DNA from: Isoetes taiwanensis | Lineage: Eukaryota; Streptophyta; Lycopodiopsida; Isoetales; Isoetaceae | Assembly: GCA_021234155.1 (NCBI GenBank) | Contig: JAJEKV010000080.1 | Span: 1,908,182-1,972,181, forward strand | DNA length: 64,000 nt | Direction of reading: 5' to 3' | Shown here: positions 44,160 through 55,534 of the stretch, piece by piece | How positions within the stretch are numbered: the stretch's first letter is position 1 | How the letters are laid out: each line of letters starts with the position of its first letter | The notes under the pieces: model-generated | What the model was told of the DNA's origin: nothing | What the model saw: only the letters and a program-made list of their open reading frames with translations | Database searches by the model: none | Translations under genes and position numbers: made by a program

Positions 44160-45645
44160 ACACACACACACACATACGCACACGCACACGCACGCGCGCA
44201 CGCAATTCTTTACTTACAAAATGCAATACCAAAAATAGGTTTTCCAATGATTGGTCATTGGGAGTATACAGATCTGTTAACCAAATTTTGGCCTCAAATA
44301 TCGTCGAGTAGGCCTCGCTCAACTGCTTATTGCCTATATGATCCATTGCCAGTAGCTTTGGATTTTCATGCAACCATATACTTGGTTGAGTCCTAAGATG
44401 TTTTGGGTCTGTTTTGTTTGGTTAATTTTTATTTTTATTTTAATGTCTTCCTTCTTTTTGCTTGTTTTTTTTCCTTCTTTCTATTCTCTTTCATTTTTTT
44501 CCTTTTTTTCTCCTCGTCTGCTTCCCTTTTGTGCTGACTGTCGGTGTTGTGTATGGCCGCCATGTCAGGTAAGCCCTTCTTTCCCCAGTCTGTCTGTTGC
44601 CTATGTCGATTTTTTGTCCTTTTATGTGTTCCTTGCTGTCCGATTTGTCATTTATCTTTGTCTTTTCCCTGTTTGCTGCCCTCCATGATGTCTTACCAAC
44701 TGTGACCCCATGTAGTTTTGTTTTTATCTTGTTTTCAATTTGGGTTTCTCTGCTGTTTTTTTTAGCCCGGCTGGATCCAATTTGCCAGCTTCTCCTGGTG
44801 CGTTTGTTTCTCTCCATTATGCAACCCTCCTTTGTTGTTGTCTTTCTTCTGCTCCTTGTTTCTTTCTTTATTTGTTGCTTTGTTCTCTGATTCTTTTATC
44901 CCTCCTCTGTTTTTTCTTCCTTGCTCATTTTTCTTTTGCATTTTCCTGTTATTTGTTCTTCGTTTCGCCTTTGGTTTTGCTAACATTGATGGACTGGCAC
45001 ATGTAAACACTAATAGCCTTGGCTCGAATGTGCAATCAGTTTGTGATTCATTGTATTTACATTCAATTTCTAGATAAATTTGGTTGACTATGGAGATTTT
45101 GGCTTTTTGTCAAATTAGTCTACATAATCCACATCTAATTTTAGTACATCTGACCTGTGATAGCATGATTCAGGTCTTCAGTTCCCTTTTGTGCATAAAA
45201 ATGTGCTCATAGCACTCTTACTGTGTATACAATTATTTCATATGATGGTTTCGTACTAGTAGAATTGTTTGATGCTTTCCATTTTCTAAGTTTGGACATC
45301 GATAACAAGTGGATTGATGTGTTGATGCCTGCAGTTCCCAAGTCTAGTTACTATTCTTATACTAACTTATGCTCTTGGATGGTCTGCAGGTACCAGCATC
45401 AATCCTTGAACTTAGCTCTTGGATTTGCGTACTTTGGTTCTACTAAACTTTTTAATGGACTACTGTGCTCGTTACATTCATAACTGTTGCAGCATGTACT
45501 TTGCATTCTTATATCATTCTATATGTCTCCTACTGAATATATCCTCCTCTTTCTTTAAGGCTGTGATATTAAGTGGTTCTCTTGTATTTTCGGACGCATT
45601 TTTGCTTCTGGTTGGATAATGTGATCTTTATAACCAGTTTTTAAT
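44160..45645 (+). repeat. Right arm of the inverted repeat, part 1 (continues at 56,116)
   Basis: Inverted copy of 36,430-37,890. Starts in a (CA)n/(CGCA)n microsatellite (44,160-44,204) and runs to the TTAAT at 45,641-45,645, where element 2 interrupts it. The arm resumes at 56,116 with AATCTCTCATTTG, exactly as in the left arm. The 86-codon frame at 45,223-45,483 is unchanged relative to the left arm. Confidence 0.9.
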
Positions 45646-46227
45646 TGTTTGGGGTCTGGGTTCGGGAACTCCTGGAAGACAGCCCTCCGTGAGGACCCGT
45701 GGATCTAACAGGAGAGTCCGGGGGACTATGTCACGCGGGATTTGCAAGAAGAAAAGAAGAAGAAGAAAACAGAACAAATGAGAGGAAAATGATAAGCTTC
45801 CTTGATATCAATGATGAACATACATGAGCTCTCGCAATAGAGAGAAGAACTGAAAGGAGACAAGACTCAAAAACTCATCCTTAACTCATGTGCGAGCTCT
45901 AGTCATATATATAGTACAATGGCCTTGGGCCCAATATAGACACTCTGACTGATCTCGGTGCCGACTTCTGGAAGGAGGCCTGATTTGCAGGAATGTGGGC
46001 GGTGCCTCTTGAAGTGCCTGGAATCATGCCGACGCCGACGGCGTGATCGGCCGCCACTTGTCCGAGCAAGGCGCCTTTGATAGCCTTTGACCAAGCGGTC
46101 TCATTGGTCCGCTGCTTGGTCTTCTCAGAGCCTTTGATGGCTGACCCGTGGCGATCAAGATCCTTGAGCTTGACCTGGTTCTGTCAGATAGATGAATAGT
46201 CCCTGCATCAGGAGGCACAGACTAACA
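45646..46227 (-). repeat. Element 2 3' LTR, 582 bp
   Basis: Begins TGTTTGGGGTCTGGG and ends GACTAACA on the plus strand. Shares the variants CATACATGAG and CATCCTTAACTCATG with 55,535-56,115 only. The adjacent internal sequence on the minus strand, GGTGGGGAG, is the polypurine tract. Confidence 0.95.
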
Positions 46228-46309
46228 CTCCCCACCAAACGACACCTCGATGTGAAGAAAAGGAGGAAGGGTTTCGAGGGCTGAAGCCATCTGCACTCGA
46301 AAGTGATCC

Positions 46310-47030
46310 TCACGGGAGGAGGACGGCACCATTATGGTATCGCCAATGAGATCCCGGGCGTGTTTGAAGAGCGCCGGGGGTGTTGAGGCCAAGGGCGTGA
46401 TCTCGCATCAATAAGAAAGCGAGATCGACCATGTCTTCAAGGGCGGCATGGGCGCTCGAAGAAATGTACCGACATTCCATGAGGAGGCAGGTCCGAGGCC
46501 AAAGGCACCAGACATCGCATTCGGATTGCAAGAAAAAATGGGACGCCGACCGATTTAGGAGCCGAGCAAAATGCATTTGAGAGCAGCACAAAAACTGCTT
46601 GAAGATGGATCAAGGATCGTGTGGTGGTGGCATTCGCAAAAAGGTGTCAAGACCATGAAGCGCATCCGCCGGCCATTGCCAACCATGCTCATTAGCAATA
46701 TAGATCCAATTCGTGGTGGTATCCAGAGTGGCACCGTCTTCCCAATTGGAGCGGCGGACAAAACGTGGATCCCACCGGAGATCCGTCGAGATCCGGGAGG
46801 TGGTGTCCATCCGCATGACCATCCATGACTTTGGTCCAAAAGGGAGGCGCCAATCAGTCAGAAACTCGGGGCGGAGGTAATGCGCCCGGGAAGCATAGGG
46901 AGAAGGAACCATGCCCGTGGGCGTGGGTTCTTGAAATCTCCCTGAATTGACTGACAAGATCCGGATCAAGAGCTTGACACCAACGATCCCAAAGAGAAGC
47001 AGAGAGTTGAGAGTTGAGAGTTGATGGCGG
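46310..47030 (-). CDS. Unrecognised region/ORF between extra ORF and 3' LTR, element 2
   Basis: Counterpart of 4,100-4,830 in element 1. The minus strand is open at 46,969-46,610 with ALHGLDTFLRMPPP and TTNWIYIANEHGW. It is shortened by the ~607-bp deletion relative to element 1. Probable coding sequence of unknown kind, or the C-terminal end of the extra ORF. Confidence 0.35.
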
Positions 47031-48605
47031 TATGGCCGTCAAGTTTTGCTTGAGCCTCATCAGCAGACTGAATAGCTTGCTGCAGCTGTTGTGCAAGATT
47101 ACGGATCCGGTTGTCCTTTTCGAAAGCGGCCAGGCGGATTGGTCACGGACCCGTTTCTCGAAGTGTTGACCGAGAGGAGGATTGCCCCGAGTATTGAGAC
47201 GGCTACACGGCAATCTCCGGCGTCATCAAGAATCTTCTGTTTTACGCACCTCTCGTAAGCTGATCTTGAAGAGAGGTGAGCCGAGAGGTTTGGGTAGAAA
47301 GTTGAGCCGCCAAGGAGGCAATTTGAGCGTCCCCGCCGTAAGGGTTTTGAACTTGAGTGCTGAAATTTCCACAAAGTTCGAGTACAAAGGCGTTGAGCTT
47401 GGCAATATCTGCGTCCTTGGTATCCGGGGAGAGCCGCTTTGGACTTGTTGTGCTCCAATAATTTCTGAATTTCTGATTGAGCCGAGCCTTGTTGATCTCA
47501 AGTTGGCTGACTTGATCCCTGCACTTTTGAGATCCGTATGAGCTTGTAACAGCTCCGTGCTTGTCTTGAAGTTTGGCCTCCAAAGTTGCAACTTGGGCAA
47601 AGGGCAACTTGAAGGTCCCTGTGTCCGCATCGAGGCCTCTAGTGCCGCTTTGAACCCCGCTCATAAGAGCTTCACTCGATTCTTGTAACTTAAGAACAAC
47701 AGCTGACTTGAGCATCCTGGCCGATACCGATACAACAAACCGACGAGGGTGTTGTGGTGGTGGAGCCCGCCAAGCACGGTTTGTGATGTTTGGGAGATAT
47801 GGTGTGAACTGGATGGTGTAGCTGAGGAGGAGACAGTGACATGGGAGTGCGGATTTTGGACATGACCAGTGGAAGAAGGGCGTGAAGTGCCAGCACGGTT
47901 AGTCAGTGGAAGAGACCGCTGAGTGGAATTTTGAGAAGGAAGCGGTGAGGGAGGAAAGTAATGATAGATGAGGGCTTGAAGATGGCCTCCCACAGAAGTT
48001 TCAGAGTTAGAAGTGGCAGCCCGAAGACGGTCAACTTCTTGGAGAAGACGGTAGAACAACAACTGGGGCCAATCAACGTGGTGGTTGGAGCGTGTAGCAG
48101 TGATCACCATATTGTAGAAAGGCTTATTGATATGGGTGTTCTTGATAGAATACCCAAGGTACTTGCGCCACAGAAACTTAACAAAGATTTCATGGGGCTT
48201 GTCAATATTGGTCAGGCGATGCACATTGGCGTGATAAGCAGGTGCACCAAACTCAGTGACATCAAGATCCTGTATGGTAGCCCAAGACAAACAAGGGGGT
48301 TGCAAGGGGATATGGAATACCTCAGAGATTAGGTGCTGGGTCAATGAAATGGTGGTGCCATCGACCACGGTGGTGTATCCTTGCGGGCTGTTGACGATGT
48401 GGGCGATGAACTGCTTCAATTTGTCTGGATTTGGAGCCGGAAGTTCCATTTGAGAGAATTCGTAAAGCTTTTGTCGTTCAGCAACTTCTTTATTTGGGCC
48501 AACAAGGGCTTCACGGAAAGTGGGCGTCAAGAAGGATACAGATGCAAAAAGAGCCGGATCTTTGGGAGCAGTAGCTTGAAGGGTGGGAAATTTTGGTGCA
48601 GCCAT
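47030..48605 (-). CDS. Extra sense ORF downstream of integrase, element 2 (unknown, coiled-coil C-terminal half)
   Basis: Starts ATG 48,605 (MAAPKFPTLQATAPKDPALF) and is open for 314 codons. The N-terminal ~220 residues look globular (LKQFIAHIVNSPQGYTTVVD, KFLWRKYLGYSIKNTHINKP, DWPQLLFYRLLQEVDRLRAA) and resemble in style the 'putative plant transposon protein' domains encoded next to plant retroelements; this is only an impression. A Ser/Thr/Pro/His-rich stretch follows, then, after a frame change near 47,700, a coiled-coil-like region (VATLEAKLQDKHGA, DADIAKLNAFVLELCGNF, AQIASLAAQLSTQTSRL). Extra ORFs in this position are known from Tat-lineage plant elements. Confidence 0.7.
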
Positions 48606-49141
48606 GGTAATGATTTTGCAGAAACGAAGAGTGATTCAAGGCGGAGGACGAAAGCCAAGTGCGGAGGACGAAGGCGCAGAGGAACGAAAAGGTTTTAGGG
48701 CGCGCAAAGGTGGGCGAAGGGGCATGATAAGGGCGAAGCTGCAACCGTTGATGGTGCCAGGTGTCGAAAGATGCCAAGGAGGCGATTTGAGAGGCAAAAA
48801 TTTGGCTAAGTCCCCGAAAAACGTAAGGGAGAAGCAATGAACAGTGAGGATGAGACGTGAGAGAAGGATCGGATGTGACAGGTGGCCAAAGGACATACAT
48901 TAATGTCCGACGGGCGTGAAAAGAAGAAATGGCATTCAATGCTGGCAACTCGAAGTGGGATATCATTAAAAGGAATGTGTCAGAAGGTACCATGGCTAGA
49001 TATGCGGCGGGAGAAAAGATTCTCATTTTAGAAACAGCCTTGCATTGCAAACACGTTGGCGATTTGTGTGATTGGTCCCCGTCGACAAGGAGTTCCTCAG
49101 TTGGCTATATAAGACGAACTGGGAGTAAACGAAGGCATCCG
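48606..49141. promoter_or_regulatory. Divergent intergenic region between extra sense ORF and antisense ORF, element 2
   Basis: About 535 bp separate the start of the minus-strand extra ORF (48,605) from the plus-strand antisense ORF (49,142). A TATATAAG box at 49,106-49,113 faces the antisense ORF and is kept in element 1 at 7,523-7,530. The spacing of TATA to ATG is only ~29 bp, so either the leader is very short or the second ATG (49,154) is used. No matching TATA for the minus strand was identified. Confidence 0.5.
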
Positions 49142-49408
49142 ATGGCGCTCAGCATGGCTGCTGCTGGTTTGAACGAGGACTGCACGATGCCCACAAACTG
49201 TCAGGAGTGGATTACCTGCAAGATGAATTGTCTGGATCTCTGGCGCTGCCACAACCGTGGCATTCGAATGGACGGCTGGTGTGCCGGGATGGCTGAACAT
49301 CCCGACCCGAAGACCAACGGGATGGAGGTGGTTCTGCACCTGCGCTGGGATCCTGAGCAGAACCTCTACCATCTCCTCCGCATCACCTCTGCTCCGAACC
49401 CGGAGTAG
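49142..49408 (+). CDS. Antisense Cys-rich small ORF (88 codons) in element 2
   Basis: Plus-strand ORF opposite to gag-pol. It reads MALSMAAAGLNEDCTMPTNC, QEWITCKMNCLDLWRCHNRG, IRMDGWCAGMAEHPDPKTNG and ends ITSAPNPE-stop. Six Cys lie within residues 14-47, then a MEVVLHLRWDPEQNLYHLLR segment. A TATA box lies ahead and an AT-rich AATATAATATG stretch (~49,528) behind, facing the end of the integrase gene, could serve both transcripts as 3' end signal. Element 1 has the same arrangement, damaged. No family recognised; antisense extra ORFs are known in some Tat-lineage elements. Confidence 0.55.
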   Translation: MALSMAAAGLNEDCTMPTNCQEWITCKMNCLDLWRCHNRGIRMDGWCAGMAEHPDPKTNGMEVVLHLRWDPEQNLYHLLRITSAPNPE

Positions 49409-49548
49409 AGGGTTTTTTCTCTTAGGTTTTTAGTAGATAGGGCTCTGAGCCCGTTTTTGTATATAGGGCAGTGCCCATAGCGGAAATAGCTGGGCAGTGC
49501 CCACATTTTGTAACAAAAATATCCACTATAATATAATATGCCGCCTTT

Positions 49549-50860
49549 CTAGTCACTTTCTGTGGTGTTTGCTTCTTGAACTGTATCTGTTTGTTGATTG
49601 TCGCTTTCTGTGTGATGAAATGTTTTGAGACGAAAACCATTAACCAATGTTGGTAATGGAGTGCCATCTAACTCTGCCAGTTGGAAAACGCTTGGTCTAA
49701 CCACTTGAACAATTTGATAAGGGCCAAGCCAACGAAACTTGAGTTTACCCGGAAAATTTTTGTACCTGGAATCATAAAGAAGAACCAAATCGCCTTCTTT
49801 GAATGTTTTTGTCTTCAGACGTTTGTCATGTAAAGATTTTTGCAACTGTTGTCCATGAAGAACACGAATATAAGCATCCCTTCGAAGTTCATCCAACTGT
49901 TCTAATTGATAGACCCGTTCTTTGAGTGCAGCAGGTGGATTATGAGCAGTAGCCAGTTGAAAACGGAGTGTTGGAAGGATGTATTCAAACGGCATGAGAG
50001 CTTCCTGACCATAAACCAATTTAAAAGGAGTGTGACCGGTAGCAATCTTGAAACAAGTATTGTAGGCCCAAAGAACGAGGGAAGTTTTGTTTGCCGATGC
50101 AATGCGGGAAGCGTCACAAATTTTCTTGAGAATGGTGACCGGAGTTTTGTTGGTGCTTTCGCCCAAACCATTACCTTGAGGATAGTAAGGGGTGCTCTTG
50201 TGATGATGTATCGAGAAGATAATCCGTCGGCTCCTTGATAGTATGATTGATGAAATGGACACCACGATCACGACCAGCTCGCGTAGGCAGCCGAATCGCG
50301 TGATAATTTGTTGATAGAGGACCCTAGTCGTACTTCGCTGCGGTGTTATGCGGAAGTGCACAAGCTTCCGCCCATTTGGTAGCATAGTCGGTGAGAACGA
50401 GAATGTAACAGACGCGGGTGTGCCGCGGGGAGGATCTATGGGTCCCACAAAGTCCATTCCCCATTTGCTTGAAGGAAGTGGCGTGGCGGCCGGCGTCAAG
50501 GGAAGAGCGTCCGCGGGCGTGGGGCGTCCCCACCGGCAAAGCGTCACACGTCTTGGCGTGGCGTGAGCATCTTTGAAGAGCGTGGGCCAATAATACCCAA
50601 ATGAGAAGGATTTTTGCGTCTTGCGTGGTGTCACCATGAAAATGACCACCACCTAGCCCTTGATGAGCTTCTCGAACAATATCTCTGGAACTTCATGAGG
50701 TAGAACACAGCGTCGAAGGATGGTGTCCTTACCCTTTTTGTAGAGATGTCCTGCAACCATGGTGTAGTCACGGACCTCGCGGAGAAATTGATGGCGGCAG
50801 GATTGTCGCCGCGTGAGAGGCGTCTCGCCTTACGGTGGAAGAGCACCCGTGAGGAGGTAC
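49549..50860 (-). CDS. Integrase, element 2
   Basis: The minus strand has GYYWPTLFKDAHA (end of the zinc-binding part), the core with DYATKWAEACALPHN in one frame, STPYYPQGNGLGESTNKT (Glu of the DDE triad), LWAYNTCFKIATGHTPFKLV, then the C-terminal domain TFKEGDLVLLYDSRYKNFPG and KLKFRWLGPYQIVQV (GPY motif). It ends FRLKTFHHTESDNQQTDTVQ with no chromodomain. The frame from 50,652 to 49,549 is open over 367 codons, but two stretches in it are out of frame (for example 50,230-50,420), recognisable by comparison with element 1. Integrates the cDNA. Confidence 0.88.
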
Positions 50861-50864
50861 TGCT

Positions 50865-51450
50865 GAAAATCATGGAACCAATGTGGTGTTGCCGTGACTA
50901 AAAAGAGCCGAAGCATCGAGGAAAGTCGCCCGAGACTCCAGTTGAGGGATCATCTGTGTGGATGCGTGAAAGATAATCCGGGACGACATGAGATTTGCCG
51001 GCCTTATGAACAATTTCAAAAGGAGCAAATTCTTGGAGAAGAAGGACCCAACGAGCAATGCGGCCCGTGGGCGTGGACTTGTTGATCAAATAAAGGAGTG
51101 CTTGGTGGTCCACAAAGAACTTGATTTGACCCCCAAAAGGTAGTGACGGAAGCGTTGGACACGTAAAATGAGACCCAAAGCTTCACGCCTGCAGGGCGGA
51201 ATAGTTGCGCTCCAGCAGAATTGAGTTTTCTCTCGGGCGAAGCGATTTGGTTTGTCGATTAATGATCATATTCTTGAGAAAGAACAGCTCAATAGCAAAA
51301 CGCCGACATCTACATGAACATGAAAGGGCTTGTCCCATTGAGGAGGAACAAGAACCGGTGCCTGAGTAAGCAAAAGCTTCAGATGTTGGAAAGCGAAGAT
51401 CCGCTTTGGGAATTCAAGCCCGTGGATTCACACCGTGAGTTTATGAATGG
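50865..51450 (-). pseudogene. RNase H, element 2
   Basis: DHQALLYLINKSTPTGRIAR, WVLLLQEFAPFEIVHKAGKS and HVVPDYLSRIHTDDPSTGV in one frame (51,113-50,898) give the end of the gypsy RNase H domain. The upstream half is broken by indels. Confidence 0.87.
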
Positions 51451-51452
51451 GA

Positions 51453-52330
51453 TCAGCAATGGTCGCTAGTCCGGTATGAAGGTGGAGTAATAATTGACCT
51501 TACCCGGGAAAGAGCGTGTCTCCTTGATATTGGGCTGGTGCTTGAGCTTTGAGCACACAACCGATTTTGGCGGGATCTCGTGGTGATACCCGCTTTCGCG
51601 ACAACATGGCCTAACCGAACACCGGAGGTGACGCAAAGGTGCATTTCTCGATTGAGACTAATGCGCCGACTCATCACATTTCGGAAGACGAGTTCCAATT
51701 TATCCAAATGGTCAGCCATGGAACTGTGAGGCGGAGAAGTCATCTTGAAAAATTTGCAAGAAGGGATTTTCCTTCATGAAATCATGAAAAATCGAGAGCA
51801 TGATGCGTTGAAACGTTGATGGAGAGTTTGATAATCCAAAAGGAACCACCTTGTAGGCAAAAAGTGCCCCACCGGGGTGGTGAAAGTAGTCTTGAGTTGA
51901 TCAGATTCTTTGATTGAGATCCGATTGTAGCGGAAAAAACCATCCATGAAGGAGTACATCTCATGTCCGGCAACCTCTTCCGGAACACGGTCCGTGAAGG
52001 GAAGTGGAAAGTGATCACGCCCGTGGCTTTGATTGAGTTTTCGGTAGTCCACCGAGGCGGGATCTTACCATTGTGTTTGAGGGCAATGACGATGGGGCTC
52101 ACCCATTCGTAATGGTTGACCTCATAGATCAAACCCGCAACAAGGAGTTTGTCAATTTCCGCCTTGACGCGGTCCGCGGTAAAGTAGGGTTGAGCCGTAC
52201 TGTCGTTGCTAAACGGTCGCATCGATTTGGTAGGAATGGTGAGTTCTCCCAAGCTTTTGTTGATTCCCTCAAGATCTCCTGTAACTCCGTGCTAAAATGT
52301 GTTTGAATTTTTGAACAGCTTGACGGCCCT
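51453..52330 (-). pseudogene. Reverse transcriptase, element 2
   Basis: From 52,252: AEIDKLLVAGLIYEVNHYEW, SPIVIALKHNGKI, then after a frame change MDYRKLNQSHGRDHFPLPFT (element 1 is broken here), GHEMYSFMDGFF, DQLKTTFTTPVGHFLPTRW. The catalytic FQDD segment lies near 51,740, where it can be aligned with element 1, though the frame is broken. Order and motifs are those of Ty3/gypsy pol. Confidence 0.88.
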
Positions 52331-52729
52331 GTTACGATAAGGGGCGGAAGATTTGCAAACAATTCGGACGGGTTGATTGTTGCCCACGTCCACGATCTCG
52401 ACTTCCTCGAGTCCGAATATGGGGTATTACTTCAAGATCTGGACAATGTGTGCGGGAGGTTGGAGCATAACCGGATCGCGTGGCACTTTGGCGTGGTGAA
52501 AAAGAGGGTCTTTGAGTTTCATCCAGCCAGAGGTTGCTTCATGACAGCGTGTACATCAGCGGGGAGTTGCGGGAGGTTCGGCATCTGAAAAGTGATCAAC
52601 CGCGTTGGATTCGATTGCAAGGAGCGGTAAGGGTCAAGCAAAGCGACCACGGCTTCGGTCACGATCAAGAGTCATTTCTCCCCAAGGATCAAAGATATTG
52701 AGGTAGGATGACAGAGGCGGACTTCGCGG

Positions 52730-53600
52730 TGGAGCCGAACTTGATAAATATTCGAGCTTCTTCAGATTACGTATGCGAGAGAGGGTTCCGCATTTTCAAC
52801 AGAAATGATCCCGCTGTTTGCAAGTCCATGGTGGCATTGAGATGGCCATCGGTGATGACTAACCGGTCCGTGGCCCGATGTGGATACTCTTGGCTTTGGC
52901 GGAGAAAAGGTCTGCCGACCAACATTTCATAGTCACCGGATCTTCGCCCGCTTTCCAAACTCCAAATTCCATGGGGAAGCGGAGATCACCGATGTTGATG
53001 TGAAGAAGAGGCGTGGCGCTTGAGGTCGCGTGATATGGCCATTAGCCAACTTGATGTCATATGGGGCACGAAAAGAGTTGTGTGATGCCCATTTGTTTCG
53101 CGGAGTTTATCCGTGATGAGATTGACTTGCGCTACCTCCATCTATTTGAACATGGTTGACTTGGTTGATTTCCCACCGTGGCATGGACCGTGGGTGTAGA
53201 GGTAGCCACGGCCCCAACTAGAAAATAGTTGGTAGTGGTAACCGGTCCTTGAGAGCGGACGAGTTTCAAAATGGTTGCCAAGCTTAAAGGAATTTTGATC
53301 TTGGCTAGCTCCTCTTGGAGTTCTAGAGGCACATGAGAAAAAGGATCTGCTGGTTCCACTTTGGTGCCGGAGTGCGTGGTAGTGAAGCGGCAAAGAACTT
53401 TTGAGTAAGTCAACCTCTGCAGCAATATTGGGATCGTCCGAGAGCGTGGAGGTTGAGATGTGGAAGGTGTATCTTGTCTTTGTTGAGCTCGGTGGTGGCA
53501 TGAACATTTGCCAAGGTGCGCGGCCTTGGCCAGCTTGCATGAGGTTCAAAATGCTTTGGCGAACTTTTGGTATGACATGTGGCATGAGCTTCTCCAAGTC
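52730..53600 (-). pseudogene. Aspartic protease region, element 2
   Basis: Minus-strand pieces include VPLELQEELAKIKIPLSLAT, VGAVATSTPTVHATVGNQ (53,425-53,142) and GDYEMLVGRPFLRQSQEYPH (52,958-52,767). The DGGS active-site segment intact in element 1 falls in a frame break here. The region links gag and RT. Confidence 0.85.
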
Positions 53601-55410
53601 GGTGCAAAGTGAACCTTTTTTTTCACATGAGGAATGGTGTCAACTGCAAAGGCAGGTTGCGTGCCATTCGGAATAATGGTCAAGGGACGTGATGCCCGGG
53701 TGCAGGCGTGAGACTAAACCAACCCAATTTGACCTGGATTTGAGGATTAAGTGCCTGAAAAATTTCCTCCTGTGCTTGTTGATCCAGTGGGGTTGATTTG
53801 CTGGAGCTGGTTGATAGCGTGATTGCTGAGGCGCTCTTGGTGGCTTCTTAAGAACTGGTCTCGGGCCTTGTTTGCCATTAGCAATCCAGAGTTGGTAAGC
53901 CGTGAGGCGGACCGATGTGGTCTGATTTGTGCCAGGAAGCTGTACCTGAACTTGTGGAAGTTGAGGACACGCCGTGGTGGTATGACCCCATTCTTGACAG
54001 TGATAACACTGAGCTTTAGAAGGATCAAAAGGAGTACGTGGGTTGGATCCCCGTTGTTGCTCCTGTTGCTGATAGAGTTGAGTGGGTTGCACCTGAAGTG
54101 GTGGCTGCTGATAGTGCGATTGTTGCTGAGGTGTGGTTTGCACTTGATAAACCATTTTGTTGCGGAACGGTGTGGGATGAGTGCGAGTGCACTCTTCCGT
54201 GGCATGATTGCACATGTTGCATCGCTTGCAATGAGGCGGGCCATTGGTGGAGTTGCACTCATTTGCCAAATGGCCTTGGTATTTGCAAATATGGCACCAG
54301 ATCTGACTGCGCTGTGGATTAGCGTGTTGAGGCTGAACAGCCGTCTGTGGAACCATGACAGGTGGAATGAACGGGAGCTCTTGAAGAGCCACGCCTCGGG
54401 AGGAAACATTGACTGAGTGATTGACAAGGTCGATAGCCTGCTCCAAAGTCTTGGGACGCAGGTATTCAGTCATGAGTCGAATAGCTGGAGGAAGTCCTTG
54501 GAGAAACCACCAAAATCGGCTCGTGGGGGGTATTCCTTGAGCTTACTTAGCGTAATGTGAAGGCGATCCGCAAAATCCCGGCGGATTCGCGGGCTCTTGT
54601 TGAAGTTCATTGAGTTGCTTGAGATGAAGTTGATCATCATCCGTGGTTCCATAATGAGAAAGAAAAGCAGTTCTCATTTCGGACCAGTCTTGTTTCCAAT
54701 GGCTTTTGTTGGACATGAGCCATTGATGAGGAGAGCCACGCAGGTGGTGGAAAAAGATGTGGAATTTCAGGTTGAGGTTGGCGCATGACCATTTAGGACA
54801 GCTAGAGCCTCAAATTCTTCCATGTGGGCCTGAGCACTTTGGTCTAAGGGTTTGCCTTTCGTGTTGCCAAAGGTGGGATAAGTCAATTTCAGAGTCTGAA
54901 AGGTAGATGTGAAAGTGCTTGGCTGGACGTAAAACTTGATATAGTGAGGATATTGAGGTTGAGTTGAGGTGGCATGGTGCCCGGACCCTCGATGAAGGGG
55001 TGACCGCGGTTGAGGAACCGGCCGCCTCGAGCATTGGTTTTGAGATCCGTGAAGGTTGTAAAACAGAAGGGCAAAGGGGAAATGTAGGGAAAGGATATTC
55101 CCGGTAGGCGCAAAAAGAGACTTGTGGATATCCGTGCCACCCGGGGAGATGATGGTTGTGAAGGAAGAGGCGCATGGCCTGAAGAATGATGGATGTAGGC
55201 ATTTTCAGTGTATGAAAGTATGGTTGAGAAGGTTGAGCCCGATAGGGCTCCCGATAGTGATGAGGTGATGAGGTTGCGAGCAATGTTTGCACGCTTTGGG
55301 GCGGGAACCGGGACGACAGACATGAGGGGTTGGTGGTGCCGACCGAGCCCCTAGACCGCAGATGGCCTCCCTCTATGTCATAAGCGATCCATACATGTCG
55401 CGAACAGTTT
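53600..55410 (-). CDS. Gag with three CCHC zinc knuckles, element 2
   Basis: The frame 54,473-53,640 (277 codons) holds MTEYLRPKTLEQAIDLVNHS and three zinc knuckles: CHICKYQGHLANEC, CKRCNMCNHATEEC and CYHCQEWGHTTTACP. Each fits C-x2-C-x4-H-x4-C. Upstream, in broken frames, are the capsid-like domain (54,480-54,850) and a Pro/His/Gln-rich N-terminal part starting near 55,400 (MAYDIEGGHLRSR). Gag forms the particle and binds RNA. Three knuckles is more than the usual one or two. Confidence 0.88.
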
Positions 55411-55534
55411 CCGGACGCCGATGGCGCCTCCAAGCGAGATGCCGCCGAGAAAGGAGTTCTTCTCGGGCGTGAAATTCTCACGCATATGGCGGCGTAAGAA
55501 AGTAGGATTGAATCAGACCCGCAGCGGCGACATG

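Noticed and set aside
37878-44204. GT/CA microsatellites as regulatory Z-DNA sites
   Set aside because: Simple repeats; only their coincidence with arm ends is of interest.
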